Shown here: positions 1 to 8,473 of the stretch, in pieces
How positions within the stretch are numbered: position 1 is the first letter of the stretch
How the letters are laid out: each line of letters starts with the position of its first letter
Origin: an uncultured Megasphaera sp.
Lineage (GTDB): Bacteria > Bacillota > Negativicutes > Veillonellales > Megasphaeraceae
DNA length: 46,382 bases
NCBI GenBank assembly: GCA_934193515.1
Contig: CAKPVJ010000016.1
Coordinates: 1 to 46,382 of the forward strand
Reading direction: 5' to 3'
The notes under the pieces: generated by a model
Told to the model about the DNA's origin: nothing
The model's database searches: none
Seen by the model: only the letters and a program-made list of their open reading frames with translations
Position numbers and translations under genes: made by a program

Positions 1-12
1 TATATACGCCGA

Positions 13-154
13 TGTAAACGGCAAGTTTACAGAACCATAAAGAGGGTCTAAGGGATACGTCCCTATTTTCTGGTCGCACAGAAAGAAAAAGTGTATCTGC
101 CAATGTAAACAGCAAGTTTACAGAATCATACAAGGGTCGAGGGATACCTCCCTC
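13..154. repeat. Two tandem copies of an intergenic hairpin repeat
   Basis: Two imperfect copies of one unit. Each unit has a palindrome TGTAAAC-N5-GTTTACA (13-31 and 104-122) followed about 20 bases later by a short GC-rich hairpin (AGGG/CCCT at 51-64; GAGGG/CCCTC at 139-154). Between the copies, 70-93 is a 24-base string that recurs exactly at 9175-9198, again followed by a relative of the palindrome (9203-9225). No coding potential is seen. It looks like a dispersed REP/BIME-like element; its function is unknown. Confidence 0.55.
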
Positions 155-189
155 TATCCATATACGTCATATGTATCAAAACGGATACA

Positions 190-218
190 TTGTCAGCTGA
201 GTGGGGATGACTTATAAT
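190..218 (+). promoter_or_regulatory. Sigma-A promoter of the first SGNH hydrolase gene
   Basis: The -35 hexamer TTGTCA (190-195) and the -10 hexamer TATAAT (213-218) are separated by 17 bases. The start codon at 261 lies about 36 bases beyond the expected transcription start, behind an AAGGAAGGA ribosome binding site. Confidence 0.6.
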
Positions 219-260
219 AAGATACGCACAGCATATTACATGTAAAAGGAAGGAATACGC

Positions 261-1682
261 ATGAAACATACATCTCTTATTTCATTGGCTGTATTTTTCA
301 GTATGATGCTGGGAAGTACTGCCATGGCGAAGGAAACCACGCTGCCGCTGACAACGGCTGTTCGTGTTCATCCATCGATTACACAACCATCCAAGGAAAC
401 GCCAAAAGCTAAAGTGGTCGTTTCTTCGTCAGAAAAGCCTGTCGTTACCATGCATTATACGGCCAACAATCCGGCTGTCGGCCATCCCGTGCTGTATTGG
501 GGACGCATTGACGGCGCTGTAGGATATGAAGTACAGATACTGCGGCCGGATGCGCAGGGAGATATTACTGATAAAGCGACGGGAAATACGTATACTTTGA
601 TGATGCCGACCCAAACGGCTTATACGACGGGGTATGAACTGGCTCTGCCAGAATCGTATATGGGACAGGTGTTTTATTGGCGTGTCAGAGCCTTTGATTT
701 AGACCGGCACCCGATTAGCGAATTTTCGGATGTCGAAGCGTCGCATATTGACCGCTTTGAACCGTTTACGGAAAAACCAACACCCATGGCGTTTTATAAT
801 CAAGTTCCCTGCGGCGTCTTATTATATCCCGTATACGATTGGATTGCCGTACCGGGAGCGGCTAAATATGAATTGGAAATCCTCAATGACAAGCCGGAAA
901 ATCCAAACGGCATTGCGCCGTCTATCCATCGCATTGATTCCTATACGCCGACCAATATTCATCAGTATGACCAAAAATCCCGCGTGTCGGATACGCCCTT
1001 TTACTGGCGGGTACGGGCAATGGACAGCGAAGGCAGGCCCCTTGGCGTATATTCGGATGCCCTGCCGTTTTTGACCAGCCCTAAAGCATCACAGGGCTGC
1101 GTGGCCATTTTTGGCGACAGTATCAGCCATGGCGGCGGCAGCATTTCCTATTCACCGACATATTGGGATTTCAGCTATGGCAATTATTTGACATTTCCGA
1201 CGGTCAACTTGGCACAAAGCGGCGATACCAGTGAAATGGCGGTAGAACGATTTGACAGAGATGTCCTGCCGTTTCAGCCGTCGTATTTGCTTATTTTGAT
1301 TGGTTCCAACAGCCTGCGGGCTGGTGTTCCGGCAGAAGACGTGATTGCCGATTTGAAAACCATCAGGGAAAAATGCTTGTCTCATCATATCCGTCCTGTT
1401 TTTCTGACGATTCCGCCGCTCAACCCGGCGCACATCAAACGGGCATTTGATGAACCGACAGCAGAGAATTGGCAGATGTTGATTGCAGCAGTCAATGCGT
1501 ATATACGCACGCAGGTTCATATTGATATTACCCCAGGCATGGCGGACAGCCACGGCATTTTAAAACCGGAATTAGCTGTTGACGGCATTCATTTGGATCC
1601 GCCCGGCAAAAAAATGATAGGTGCGGCTATAAATACTGCCTGGAAGGAAATAGTGGAATTACCGGACACGGCATGGCAATAA
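261..1682 (+). CDS. Exported SGNH/GDSL hydrolase with two Fn3-like repeats
   Basis: A 473-residue exported protein. An N-terminal signal peptide ends near AMA (residue 23). Two repeats of roughly 100 residues follow, each ending in a FYWRVRA(F/M)D...SD pattern (about residues 75-160 and 180-265), which resemble fibronectin type III or similar beta-sandwich modules. The C-terminal third is an SGNH hydrolase domain: block I FGDS with nucleophile Ser287, block II Gly321, block III GSN with Asn350, and block V D441-G-I-H444. All four catalytic blocks are present, so an active esterase or lipase is expected, acting outside the cytoplasmic membrane. The substrate cannot be told from sequence; polysaccharide or peptidoglycan deacetylation is one possibility given the accessory modules. 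The next gene is a close paralogue, so this pair arose by tandem duplication. Confidence 0.8.
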   Translation: MKHTSLISLAVFFSMMLGSTAMAKETTLPLTTAVRVHPSITQPSKETPKAKVVVSSSEKPVVTMHYTANNPAVGHPVLYWGRIDGAVGYEVQILRPDAQGDITDKATGNTYTLMMPTQTAYTTGYELALPESYMGQVFYWRVRAFDLDRHPISEFSDVEASHIDRFEPFTEKPTPMAFYNQVPCGVLLYPVYDWIAVPGAAKYELEILNDKPENPNGIAPSIHRIDSYTPTNIHQYDQKSRVSDTPFYWRVRAMDSEGRPLGVYSDALPFLTSPKASQGCVAIFGDSISHGGGSISYSPTYWDFSYGNYLTFPTVNLAQSGDTSEMAVERFDRDVLPFQPSYLLILIGSNSLRAGVPAEDVIADLKTIREKCLSHHIRPVFLTIPPLNPAHIKRAFDEPTAENWQMLIAAVNAYIRTQVHIDITPGMADSHGILKPELAVDGIHLDPPGKKMIGAAINTAWKEIVELPDTAWQ

Positions 1683-1700
1683 TTTTTTGTGAGAAATGGA

Positions 1701-1751
1701 TTGACTTTGACCTGCCTACAGGTTGTAAGATACAAATACATACAGTATAAT
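1701..1751 (+). promoter_or_regulatory. MerR-type promoter/operator, with a second -10 downstream
   Basis: TTGACT (1701-1706) and TAAGAT (1726-1731) are separated by 19 bases. A palindrome ACCTG-CCTA-CAGGT (1710-1723) is centred almost exactly in that spacer. An over-long spacer carrying a centred dyad is the hallmark of promoters activated by MerR-family regulators. A conventional alternative overlaps it: TTGTAA (1723-1728), 17 bases, TATAAT (1746-1751). No MerR gene is present in the window. Confidence 0.5.
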
Positions 1752-1808
1752 AGAATGCGCACATGACAAAGAATCTCAATTATCGCTGCAAAAAGGAGGG
1801 CTTATGGC

Positions 1809-3221
1809 ATGCGTAATGGCAGTGTAGTTTGTTTAACCATACTATTGGGAATCACATTATGTTCCGGTCTGTTAGTCAAAGCAGGACAGACAGCCGGGCG
1901 AAACCGTGTTGTTGACCCGCCAATGGAACAGGCACAGCAGATTTACATTCAGAATGCGGCAGACGAAGAATTGGCATTTCAACCGACCGTCCTGAGCCAT
2001 TATACGGCAGATATGCCGGCTGTCGGCCATCCTGTTTTGCAGTGGAGCCGCGTAGACGGGGCAGTAATGTATGATGTGCAGATATTAAAAAAACGGGACG
2101 GTGCAGATGGCGAAGCGGCATACTATGAACCGATTATGCCGCTGCAGCGGGCCTATGGAACGGGATATGAATTGGCGCTTCCGGATACCTTTATGGATGA
2201 TGTCTTTTACTGGCGTGTACAGCCGATAGATTTGCAGGGCAAGGCGATTGGGCCGTTTTCTGCTGTAGAAGAAGTGCATGTGGATGCGGCAGCTCCTTTT
2301 GTAGAAAAGCCGCATACTATTAATCATTATAATCAAGGGTATGGGCAAGTATTGCTGTATCCCGTATACGACTGGATTGCCGTTCCGGGTGCAGACCACT
2401 ACGAAGTAGAAATCCTCGATGCCGAGCCGGAAAATCCCAATGGCATAGAACTGTCGATACATCGTATTGATGCGTATACGACTGCGTACGCACAGCAATA
2501 CGATCAAAAACCGCGCATGGCATCAGAGCCGTTTTATTGGCGTGTTCGGGCGTTGGACAGCAGCGGCAATCCGATTGGCGTGTATTCGGATGCCCAGACA
2601 TATACGACGAATCCTGACGATTCGTATGAAGTGGCCGTTTTTGGCGACAGCATCAGCCATGGCGGCGGCAGTTTGTCCTATTCACCGACAGATTGGGAAT
2701 TCAGTTATGCATCCTATCTGGATTTTCCGACAGTCAACTTGGCCCAAAGCGGTGATACTAGTGCCATATCCGATGCCCGCTTTATTCGGGATGTCGTGCC
2801 GTTTCATCCGCGCTACGTGCTGATTCTCATGGGGTCCAACAGTCTGCGGGCCGGCGTCAGTGCGTCTGCCGTCATTGATGATTTGAAAAGCGTCAAACGA
2901 AAATGTCTGGCCCATGGCATGAAGCCAGTTTTTCTCACCGTGCCGCCTTTGAATCCGAATAACATTTCAGCGGCCTTTGACCAGGATACGGACTGGGGTT
3001 GGAAAGATGCTGTCGAAGAAGTCAATGCGTATATTGAAAGTGAAGTACATATAGATATTACAGAAGGCATGGCAGATTCCAATGGGGAACTGCGGAATGA
3101 ACTAGCTGTTGACGGCCTGCACGAAGATCCGGCAGGAAAGAAACTGATGGCCCAGGCGATTAATGATGCTTGGCCGGCGATACAAAACCTGCCTGACAGT
3201 GCATGGGAAGAAGACGATTGA
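1809..3221 (+). CDS. Second exported SGNH/GDSL hydrolase (tandem paralogue)
   Basis: A 470-residue paralogue of the preceding gene with the same order: N-terminal hydrophobic signal segment (about residues 8-25), two Fn3-like repeats ending in FYWRV(Q/R), then an SGNH hydrolase domain. Catalytic residues are present: Ser281 in FGDS, SGD in block II, GSN in block III and D435-G-L-H438 in block V. The start at 1809 is chosen because AAAGGAGG lies 9 bases upstream; an ATG at 1804 is out of frame. It has its own promoter region with a MerR-like operator, unlike the first copy, so the two copies may respond to different signals. Similarity extends through both modules, whereas the N-terminal linkers have diverged. 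The substrate is unknown. Confidence 0.8.
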   Translation: MRNGSVVCLTILLGITLCSGLLVKAGQTAGRNRVVDPPMEQAQQIYIQNAADEELAFQPTVLSHYTADMPAVGHPVLQWSRVDGAVMYDVQILKKRDGADGEAAYYEPIMPLQRAYGTGYELALPDTFMDDVFYWRVQPIDLQGKAIGPFSAVEEVHVDAAAPFVEKPHTINHYNQGYGQVLLYPVYDWIAVPGADHYEVEILDAEPENPNGIELSIHRIDAYTTAYAQQYDQKPRMASEPFYWRVRALDSSGNPIGVYSDAQTYTTNPDDSYEVAVFGDSISHGGGSLSYSPTDWEFSYASYLDFPTVNLAQSGDTSAISDARFIRDVVPFHPRYVLILMGSNSLRAGVSASAVIDDLKSVKRKCLAHGMKPVFLTVPPLNPNNISAAFDQDTDWGWKDAVEEVNAYIESEVHIDITEGMADSNGELRNELAVDGLHEDPAGKKLMAQAINDAWPAIQNLPDSAWEEDD

Positions 3222-3278
3222 AAATACGTTCGTTTTATTATGATGAGCATGATAAACGATAGATTAAAAACACATGAC

Positions 3279-3314
3279 AAAAGGGCTGCCGCTTTGTGCG
3301 ACAGCCCCTTTCGT
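3279..3314. terminator. Bidirectional terminator between convergent operons
   Basis: An imperfect inverted repeat (AAGGGCTGCCGC / GCGACAGCCCCTT) with A-rich and T-rich flanks sits between the SGNH gene on the plus strand and the MacB-like gene on the minus strand. It can serve both. Confidence 0.65.
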
Positions 3315-3369
3315 GTATTATATGCTATTGAAAAAATGAACTATGCTAAGCAAACTGCAGCAGACGAGC

Positions 3370-4587
3370 TTATTCGTACCGCAGCGCTTCAATCGGATCT
3401 AAGCGGGCCGCTTTGCGCGCCGGATAAATGCCGAAAAACAAGCCGATACCGACAGAAAAACTGAAGGAGATGAGAATCGGGGCTGCGGTAATGACGGTTT
3501 GGAACAAGCCTGTCTTGGCAATCGCCAAGGCAATGCCGACGCCGACGGCAACGCCCAAGAGGCCGCCAATAACGCCGATAACGACGGATTCAATCAGAAA
3601 CTGCATCATGATGTTTTTAAACGTTGCGCCTAAGGCCTTGCGGATACCGATTTCACGGGTCCGTTCCGTGACAGAAACCATCATGATATTCATAATGCCG
3701 ATGCCGCCGACCAGCAGGGAGATGGCGGCAATACTGCCGAGGAACAGCGTAAGCATAGTCGTCGTACTCGTCATCGTTTCCATCAGGCTGGTCAAGTTGC
3801 GGACTGTAAAATCATCTTCTTTGTCACCGACAATATGATGTCGCTGCCGCAGCAGTGTTTCTACTTGTCCTTGTACCGATTCGATTTTATCGGCACTGGA
3901 TACTTGAATATTGATGGAACGAATATAGGTAATCCCCATGAGTCGTTCCTGGGCTGTTGTCAGCGGAATGATGACGACGTCGTCTTGGTCCTGCCCCATG
4001 GAAGACTGGCCTTTGCTTTCAATGACGCCGATGACTTTATACGGCTGGTTGTTGATGCGGATATTTTTACCGACCGGGTTTTCCGATTCAAACAAATTGG
4101 TGGCAACCGTAGTTCCGATGACAGCGACACGATTGCGGGAATTGAGGTCGTTTTGTGTAATAAAAGACCCGGTGCCAATGGTCAGGTCGCGGATTTTCAA
4201 ATATTCCGGCGTGACGCCGTATACCGAAGAATTCCAGTTTTCATGCCCATTGACGATTTGATAGGAGCCATTGACCGTTGGTGACACATAATCGATATTT
4301 TTTATTTTCTTTTTGATTGCTTCGGCATCTTCGTATTTGAGCTTTTGGCTGGACCCGGCAGCAGAACGGACGCCGCCTTTATTGGTTGAGCCGGGCATGA
4401 CGATGAGCATATTGCTGCCCAGACTGGCAATGGAGTTGGTGACGTTCTGCTTGACGCCCATGCCAATGGAAATCATGGCAATGACGGCGCCAACACCAAT
4501 GATAATACCCAGCATCGTGAGGATAGAGCGAAGTTTGTTGCCGAGCAGTGCCGTAACAGCAATTTGTACGCTTTCACTAAACAACAT
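3370..4587 (-). CDS. MacB-like ABC transporter permease
   Basis: Integral membrane subunit of a MacAB/LolCDE-type exporter. It has an N-terminal membrane segment after the conserved ALLGNKLRSILTMLGI region, a large extracytoplasmic (MacB periplasmic core) domain of about 220 residues, and three C-terminal membrane segments (about residues 280-400) ending in the family-typical PARKAARLDPIEALRYE. The start at 4587 gives a protein of 405 residues that begins just before the conserved amphipathic helix and overlaps the ATPase gene by 11 bases; an in-frame ATG at 4611 would add 8 residues. Unlike E. coli MacB, the ATPase is a separate protein, as in many Bacillota. With its neighbours it probably exports a peptide, a lipid-linked compound or an antimicrobial; the substrate cannot be predicted. 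Confidence 0.85.
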   Translation of the reverse strand: MLFSESVQIAVTALLGNKLRSILTMLGIIIGVGAVIAMISIGMGVKQNVTNSIASLGSNMLIVMPGSTNKGGVRSAAGSSQKLKYEDAEAIKKKIKNIDYVSPTVNGSYQIVNGHENWNSSVYGVTPEYLKIRDLTIGTGSFITQNDLNSRNRVAVIGTTVATNLFESENPVGKNIRINNQPYKVIGVIESKGQSSMGQDQDDVVIIPLTTAQERLMGITYIRSINIQVSSADKIESVQGQVETLLRQRHHIVGDKEDDFTVRNLTSLMETMTSTTTMLTLFLGSIAAISLLVGGIGIMNIMMVSVTERTREIGIRKALGATFKNIMMQFLIESVVIGVIGGLLGVAVGVGIALAIAKTGLFQTVITAAPILISFSFSVGIGLFFGIYPARKAARLDPIEALRYE

Positions 4588-5281
4588 CCATAACCACACC
4601 CTTTCCGGCATCCCGCGTCAGCTGACCGTCGCAGATGAGCAGCTGGCGGCTGGCACAAGCGGCAATTTCCGGTTCGTGCGTGACGAGGATGACTGTTTTA
4701 TGTTCCTCATGGAGCGATTCAAAAATGCCCATGATTTCTTTTGTTGATTTCGTATCGAGATTCCCTGTAGGTTCGTCAGCCATGATGATGTGCGGGTCAT
4801 TGACCAAGGCTCTGGCAATGGCAACGCGCTGCCGCTGGCCGCCGGACAGTTCGTTGGGTTTGTGATGTGACCAGGTTCCCAGACCGACGGCTTCCAGTTT
4901 TTCCTGAGCCCGCTGTGTCCGTTCTTTGCGGCCGACACCGGCATAGACAAGCGGCAGTGCGACATTGTCCAAGGCGGAAATACGGGATAAGAGGTTGAAA
5001 TTCTGGAATACAAAGCCGATTCGTTTGTTTCTCGTGTGCGCCAACTCATCGTCTGTCAGATTGGCGACTTCTTTGCCGCCTAGTTTGTATGAGCCGGACG
5101 TAGGACGATCCAAGCAGCCGAGAATGTTCATCAGCGTCGATTTGCCGGAACCGGACGGCCCCATCAGTGCGGCAAATTCGCCTTCCTGGATGTTGAGCGT
5201 AATCCCGGCAAGGGCGGCGAAATCACTGCCGCCGATATGATAGATTTTTTTGATGTCCCTTAATTCAATTACGTTTGCCAT
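4577..5281 (-). CDS. MacB/LolD-type ABC transporter ATP-binding protein
   Basis: A 234-residue cytoplasmic ATPase. Walker A is GPSGSGKST (about residues 41-49), the signature is LSGGQRQRVAIARAL, Walker B is IIMADEPTGNLD, and the H-loop is VTHE. This combination and length are typical of the LolD/MacB (MJ0796) group. It is encoded between the adaptor and the permease, with its 3' end overlapping the permease start, which indicates translational coupling. It energises the permease at 3370-4587. Confidence 0.92.
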   Translation of the reverse strand: MANVIELRDIKKIYHIGGSDFAALAGITLNIQEGEFAALMGPSGSGKSTLMNILGCLDRPTSGSYKLGGKEVANLTDDELAHTRNKRIGFVFQNFNLLSRISALDNVALPLVYAGVGRKERTQRAQEKLEAVGLGTWSHHKPNELSGGQRQRVAIARALVNDPHIIMADEPTGNLDTKSTKEIMGIFESLHEEHKTVILVTHEPEIAACASRQLLICDGQLTRDAGKGVVMDVV

Positions 5282-5294
5282 CAGTCATTCCTCC

Positions 5295-6428
5295 TTACAT
5301 CGGCGGAGGGCCTTGCCGCTTGTCATTGGATTTAGAAGAAGATGATTTAGAGGCATTGTATGTAATCGATACCTTGTCGCCTTCATCGAGACCGGAAAGG
5401 ATTTCTACGTATTCATCACTGTAAATGCCGGTAGTGACGTTGACTTGTTCGGTCTGGCCGTTGTCGTTGACACGCAGTACGTAAGATCCTTTATCATTGG
5501 TTTTTAAAGCGGCAATCGGCACGACTAACGCATTTTCTTTTTCTGATGTATTGATTTCTACACGAGCGGTCATACCCAGTTTGAGAACATCGTCGGGGTC
5601 GTCGACATCCAGCGTAACATAATAGTAAATAACGCTGGCAGAAGAAGAACTGGAAGAATTAGAACTGGATGAGCCAGTCGTGTTCCACGTATTACTGGTA
5701 TCCGTTTGAGAAATTTTGGATACATGAGCCGTAAACGTCTGGCCGGTGTAGGTATCGACCGTAAATGTCGCGTCTTGGCCGATTTGAATTTGTCCAATAT
5801 CCGTTTCATCAATTTTGGCCATGATTTGTTTTTGCGACGTATTGGCAATATACATGATGACCGTCGGATTGCTGTTGCCCTGTACGGCCATCGTACCGAC
5901 GCTTTTCGGTTCACCGACAACGATGCCGTCCATCGGTGCCGTAATAATCGTTTCGGCTACATTGGACTGGGCATCTGTCAAGGCACTAACAGCTGTATCA
6001 TAATTAAACTTGGCTGTATCCAGTGCCTGCTTGGTTCCGGCTCCCAGATTGTACAATTCCTGTGCGCGCTGGTATTCGAGCTGTGTATTAGATACTTTTA
6101 ATTGTGCCTGGTCCTGTTTGGCTTGGTAATCTTTGCCGTCCAGCACAGCAACGGTCTGCCCCGCTGTGACGCGGTCATTTTCCTTGACGAGTACTTGGCT
6201 GATACGGGCCGTGATTTTTGGTGATACTTCGACCGAATCGACAGGCTTGATGGTCCCTGTTGCCGAAACGGTTGACTTTAAGTTCATGCGTGTTACCGGT
6301 GCTGTTTCTACGGCAGCGACCTGTTTGGCTGCTTGCTGCGTTTGATAATATTCATAACCGCCAAATGCCCCGGCGGCAATGATAATGGCGGCAACAGCGA
6401 TTTTTACTTTCTTGTCCAACTTAATCAT
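5295..6428 (-). CDS. MacA-like HlyD-family periplasmic adaptor
   Basis: A 377-residue membrane-fusion protein. One N-terminal membrane anchor (about residues 8-25) is followed by a barrel/lipoyl-like half (SATGTIKPVDSVEVSPK), a coiled-coil hairpin rich in Q, A and E (about 90-145), the second lipoyl half (ITAPMDGIVVGEP) and a beta-barrel domain. Ser-rich low-complexity stretches occur near residue 260 and at the C terminus. The start at 6428 is preferred over the in-frame ATG at 6443 because GGGAGAG lies about 7 bases before it. It lies 13 bases upstream of the ATPase gene, so adaptor, ATPase and permease form one operon. An adaptor fits a diderm cell, where it would connect to an outer-membrane channel; none is encoded here. 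Confidence 0.88.
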   Translation of the reverse strand: MIKLDKKVKIAVAAIIIAAGAFGGYEYYQTQQAAKQVAAVETAPVTRMNLKSTVSATGTIKPVDSVEVSPKITARISQVLVKENDRVTAGQTVAVLDGKDYQAKQDQAQLKVSNTQLEYQRAQELYNLGAGTKQALDTAKFNYDTAVSALTDAQSNVAETIITAPMDGIVVGEPKSVGTMAVQGNSNPTVIMYIANTSQKQIMAKIDETDIGQIQIGQDATFTVDTYTGQTFTAHVSKISQTDTSNTWNTTGSSSSNSSSSSSASVIYYYVTLDVDDPDDVLKLGMTARVEINTSEKENALVVPIAALKTNDKGSYVLRVNDNGQTEQVNVTTGIYSDEYVEILSGLDEGDKVSITYNASKSSSSKSNDKRQGPPPM

Positions 6429-6470
6429 AATAATCTCTCCCATACAGGCTTTTTCAATGGTGCTGCATTC

Positions 6471-6499
6471 AGTATAGCATGCTTATATTGCAATAATAA
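6471..6499 (-). promoter_or_regulatory. Possible promoter of the MacAB-like operon
   Basis: Read on the minus strand, TATACT (6471-6476) is a good -10 hexamer. The -35 at the right distance (TTATTA, 6494-6499) is weak, so either an activator is needed or the assignment is wrong. It faces away from the MarR gene promoter across a 250-base divergent region. Confidence 0.35.
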
Positions 6500-6610
6500 A
6501 GGAAATAAAGGGGAATTTGGGAATTTTAGTCGAAACTGTAACAATTGAAGTGTATTTTTATTATATGGAAAGGTCTGTATGTGTACCATGTTTTTTATAT
6601 TCAATATCTA

Positions 6611-6668
6611 TTGACATTCCCAATACAATTTCGTACACTTTATTTAGTTGAATATGCAACTAAATAAA
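6611..6668 (+). promoter_or_regulatory. marR promoter with perfect palindromic operator
   Basis: TTGACA (6611-6616), 17 bases, TACACT (6634-6639). A perfect inverted repeat with 12-base arms, TTTATTTAGTTG-N6-CAACTAAATAAA (6639-6668), covers the end of the -10 and the transcription start. This is the size and placement expected of a MarR-family operator, so the gene is probably autorepressed. Confidence 0.75.
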
Positions 6669-6679
6669 GAGGTGACTAT

Positions 6680-7123
6680 ATGAAATCATTGCAATCGCCT
6701 ATGCTGCGCTATATGGGAACGATTACCCGATGTCTTCACTCGATGATGGATATGACTTTTAAGACGTACCAATTCCAACGAGGACAGTTTGTCTTTTTTA
6801 CCCGTATTTGTGAGCAGCCGGGCATCAATTTAGCGGCATTGACATATGCCTGCAAAGTAGATAAGGGAACGACGACGAAAGCCGTTCGTAAATTGACAGA
6901 AGCGGGATACGTCATCAAAAAGCAGGATGAGGAAGACCGCCGTGCCTGGCGTTTGTATCCTACGGCTAAGGCACTGCCGGTGTATGACCAAATTATTGCC
7001 GAAGAAAACCGGCAGATAGCAATGTGTTTGGCTGGATTTACTGCTGCAGAAAAAGCAAAATGCCTGCAGATGCTGCAGCGGATGAGTCTCCATATAGATG
7101 CAGAATGGAAATCTATGAAATAA
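6680..7123 (+). CDS. MarR-family transcriptional regulator
   Basis: A 147-residue winged-helix protein. The central helix-turn-helix (GINLAALTYACKVDKGTTTKAV, split over about residues 49-70) and the wing with the family hallmark DEEDRRAWRLYPTAKA are clear; flanking helices would form the dimer interface. Ribosome binding site AAAGAGGTG lies before the ATG. A perfect palindrome overlaps its promoter, pointing to autoregulation. The GNAT acetyltransferase gene begins 18 bases downstream, and a MacAB-like exporter is transcribed divergently, so either could be in its regulon. The ligand is unknown. Confidence 0.88.
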   Translation: MKSLQSPMLRYMGTITRCLHSMMDMTFKTYQFQRGQFVFFTRICEQPGINLAALTYACKVDKGTTTKAVRKLTEAGYVIKKQDEEDRRAWRLYPTAKALPVYDQIIAEENRQIAMCLAGFTAAEKAKCLQMLQRMSLHIDAEWKSMK

Positions 7124-7141
7124 AAAGAGGAGAGATTACGT

Positions 7142-7648
7142 ATGATATTTCAAAAAGCTGTATTAGCACAAACTGATGAAATTATGGGATTAATTGATGA
7201 AGCCAAAGCCTTTTTTAGAACGTGTCATGTAGACCAATGGCAGGATGGATATCCGGAAAAAGAAAATATAGTACAAGATATTCAGGATGAAGACGCCTAT
7301 ATTTTACAAGAAGGCAGTGAAATTATTGGGTACTGCTGTATTGATTTTGACAAGGAACCGGCATACGATACGCTCAAAGAGGGGAAATGGCTTAATGATG
7401 AACCGTATATCGTGATTCACCGTATGGCCGTAGCCAATCGCTGCAAAGAAAAAGGACTGGCAAAGCAGCTTTTTGCCCATGCAGAAGCGCTTGCTAAAGA
7501 ACACGGCGTATATAATATCCGTGTCGATACAGATGAAGAAAACGCTATTATGAAACATATCATTGATTCATTAGGTTTTGTCTGCTGCGGCGGTATTTGG
7601 TTTGCCAACAGTGATAAAATTGCGTTTCAGAAAGTACTCAATAAATAG
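7142..7648 (+). CDS. GNAT-family N-acetyltransferase
   Basis: A 168-residue acyl-CoA-dependent acyltransferase. The acetyl-CoA binding motif A is recognisable in HRMAVANRCKEKGLAKQL (about residues 98-115), with the Q/R-x-x-G-x-A pattern as RCKEKGLA, and a further conserved region near NIRVDTDEEN. The length is typical of a single-domain GNAT. It sits 18 bases after the MarR gene with its own AGAGGAGAG ribosome binding site, so they are co-transcribed. Such pairs often acetylate small toxic molecules or amino groups; the substrate here is not predictable. Confidence 0.85.
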   Translation: MIFQKAVLAQTDEIMGLIDEAKAFFRTCHVDQWQDGYPEKENIVQDIQDEDAYILQEGSEIIGYCCIDFDKEPAYDTLKEGKWLNDEPYIVIHRMAVANRCKEKGLAKQLFAHAEALAKEHGVYNIRVDTDEENAIMKHIIDSLGFVCCGGIWFANSDKIAFQKVLNK

Positions 7649-7687
7649 GCTGGTGTTTAGTACAGCCGGGCAAAAGGGGTGTTGCTT

Positions 7688-8473
7688 GTGGATGCAGGAA
7701 GTGTGTTGTTTTCACTGCCGATGCTTTTGTGCATCGTCGGGGGGATTTTTATCGGTTTTATCGACTCCATTGCCGGCGGCGGTGGCTTGATTTCACTGCC
7801 TATGCTGATGGCTGTCGGGATGCCGCCTCATTTGGCTATTGGTACCAACAAATTCGCTGCGACCTTTGGCAATCTGACAAGTGCGGTTCAGTTTACCAAA
7901 GCCGGTAAAACCGATTTAAAGCTTGTTAAATATATGATTCCGTTTGGCCTGTTGGGAGCATTGTGCGGTTGTTCCGTTATGGTATATTTGCCGGAAAAAA
8001 TCTTGGAGCCGCTGCTGCTGCTCGTTTTGATTGCAGCTGCGGCTTTGGTCGTCATTAAGCGGGATTTGGGAACGAAGGCCGTTCCTTGTCAGCCTGGGAA
8101 AAAACGGCTTGTCAAAGCCATTGTGGCTGCTTTTTTGGTAGGCCTCTATGATGGATTTGCCGGGCCTGGTGCCGGCACATTTATGGTAGTGGCTTTCGCG
8201 ATGCTGGGATTTGATTTTGTCATTGCAGCAGGAAATGCCAAAGTGATGGCTGTCGTCATGAACACGACAGGACTTCTCCTGTTGATCTATTGGCAAAAGA
8301 TTGTGTATGTCTATGCCATTGTCTTAGCCATCAGCCTGATGGTGGGAGCCTATTTTGGTTCGCGGACAGCCATCCGCCGCGGTGTCGGATTTATTCGCAT
8401 GGTCATGCTGTCAGTTACAGCGTTGCTGATTGTTAAACTTGTCATTAATTATGTTAGTTCTTGGATGCAGTGA
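7688..8473 (+). CDS. TSUP (TauE/SafE) family membrane permease
   Basis: A 261-residue integral membrane protein with about eight hydrophobic segments. It carries the family's repeated signature: GGIFIGFIDSIAGGGGLISLP near the N terminus (residues about 16-36) and the related GLYDGFAGPGAGTFMV in the second half, consistent with an internal duplication. LAIGTNKFAAT is another family hallmark. Members move sulfite, sulfonates, sulfoacetate or other anions. Start choice: GTG at 7688 sits 6 bases after AAGGGGTG; an upstream GTG at 7679 overlaps that ribosome binding site. It is 39 bases downstream of the GNAT gene and may be the last gene of the MarR operon. Confidence 0.85.
   Translation: MDAGSVLFSLPMLLCIVGGIFIGFIDSIAGGGGLISLPMLMAVGMPPHLAIGTNKFAATFGNLTSAVQFTKAGKTDLKLVKYMIPFGLLGALCGCSVMVYLPEKILEPLLLLVLIAAAALVVIKRDLGTKAVPCQPGKKRLVKAIVAAFLVGLYDGFAGPGAGTFMVVAFAMLGFDFVIAAGNAKVMAVVMNTTGLLLLIYWQKIVYVYAIVLAISLMVGAYFGSRTAIRRGVGFIRMVMLSVTALLIVKLVINYVSSWMQ

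Noticed and set aside
1..154. CRISPR array from the tandem repeats at the left edge
   Set aside because: Only two diverged copies, with internal palindromes and no unique spacers of constant length; no cas genes.
3240..3464. 74-codon plus-strand frame after the second SGNH gene
   Set aside because: It reads through the terminator and into the antisense of the MacB-like gene.
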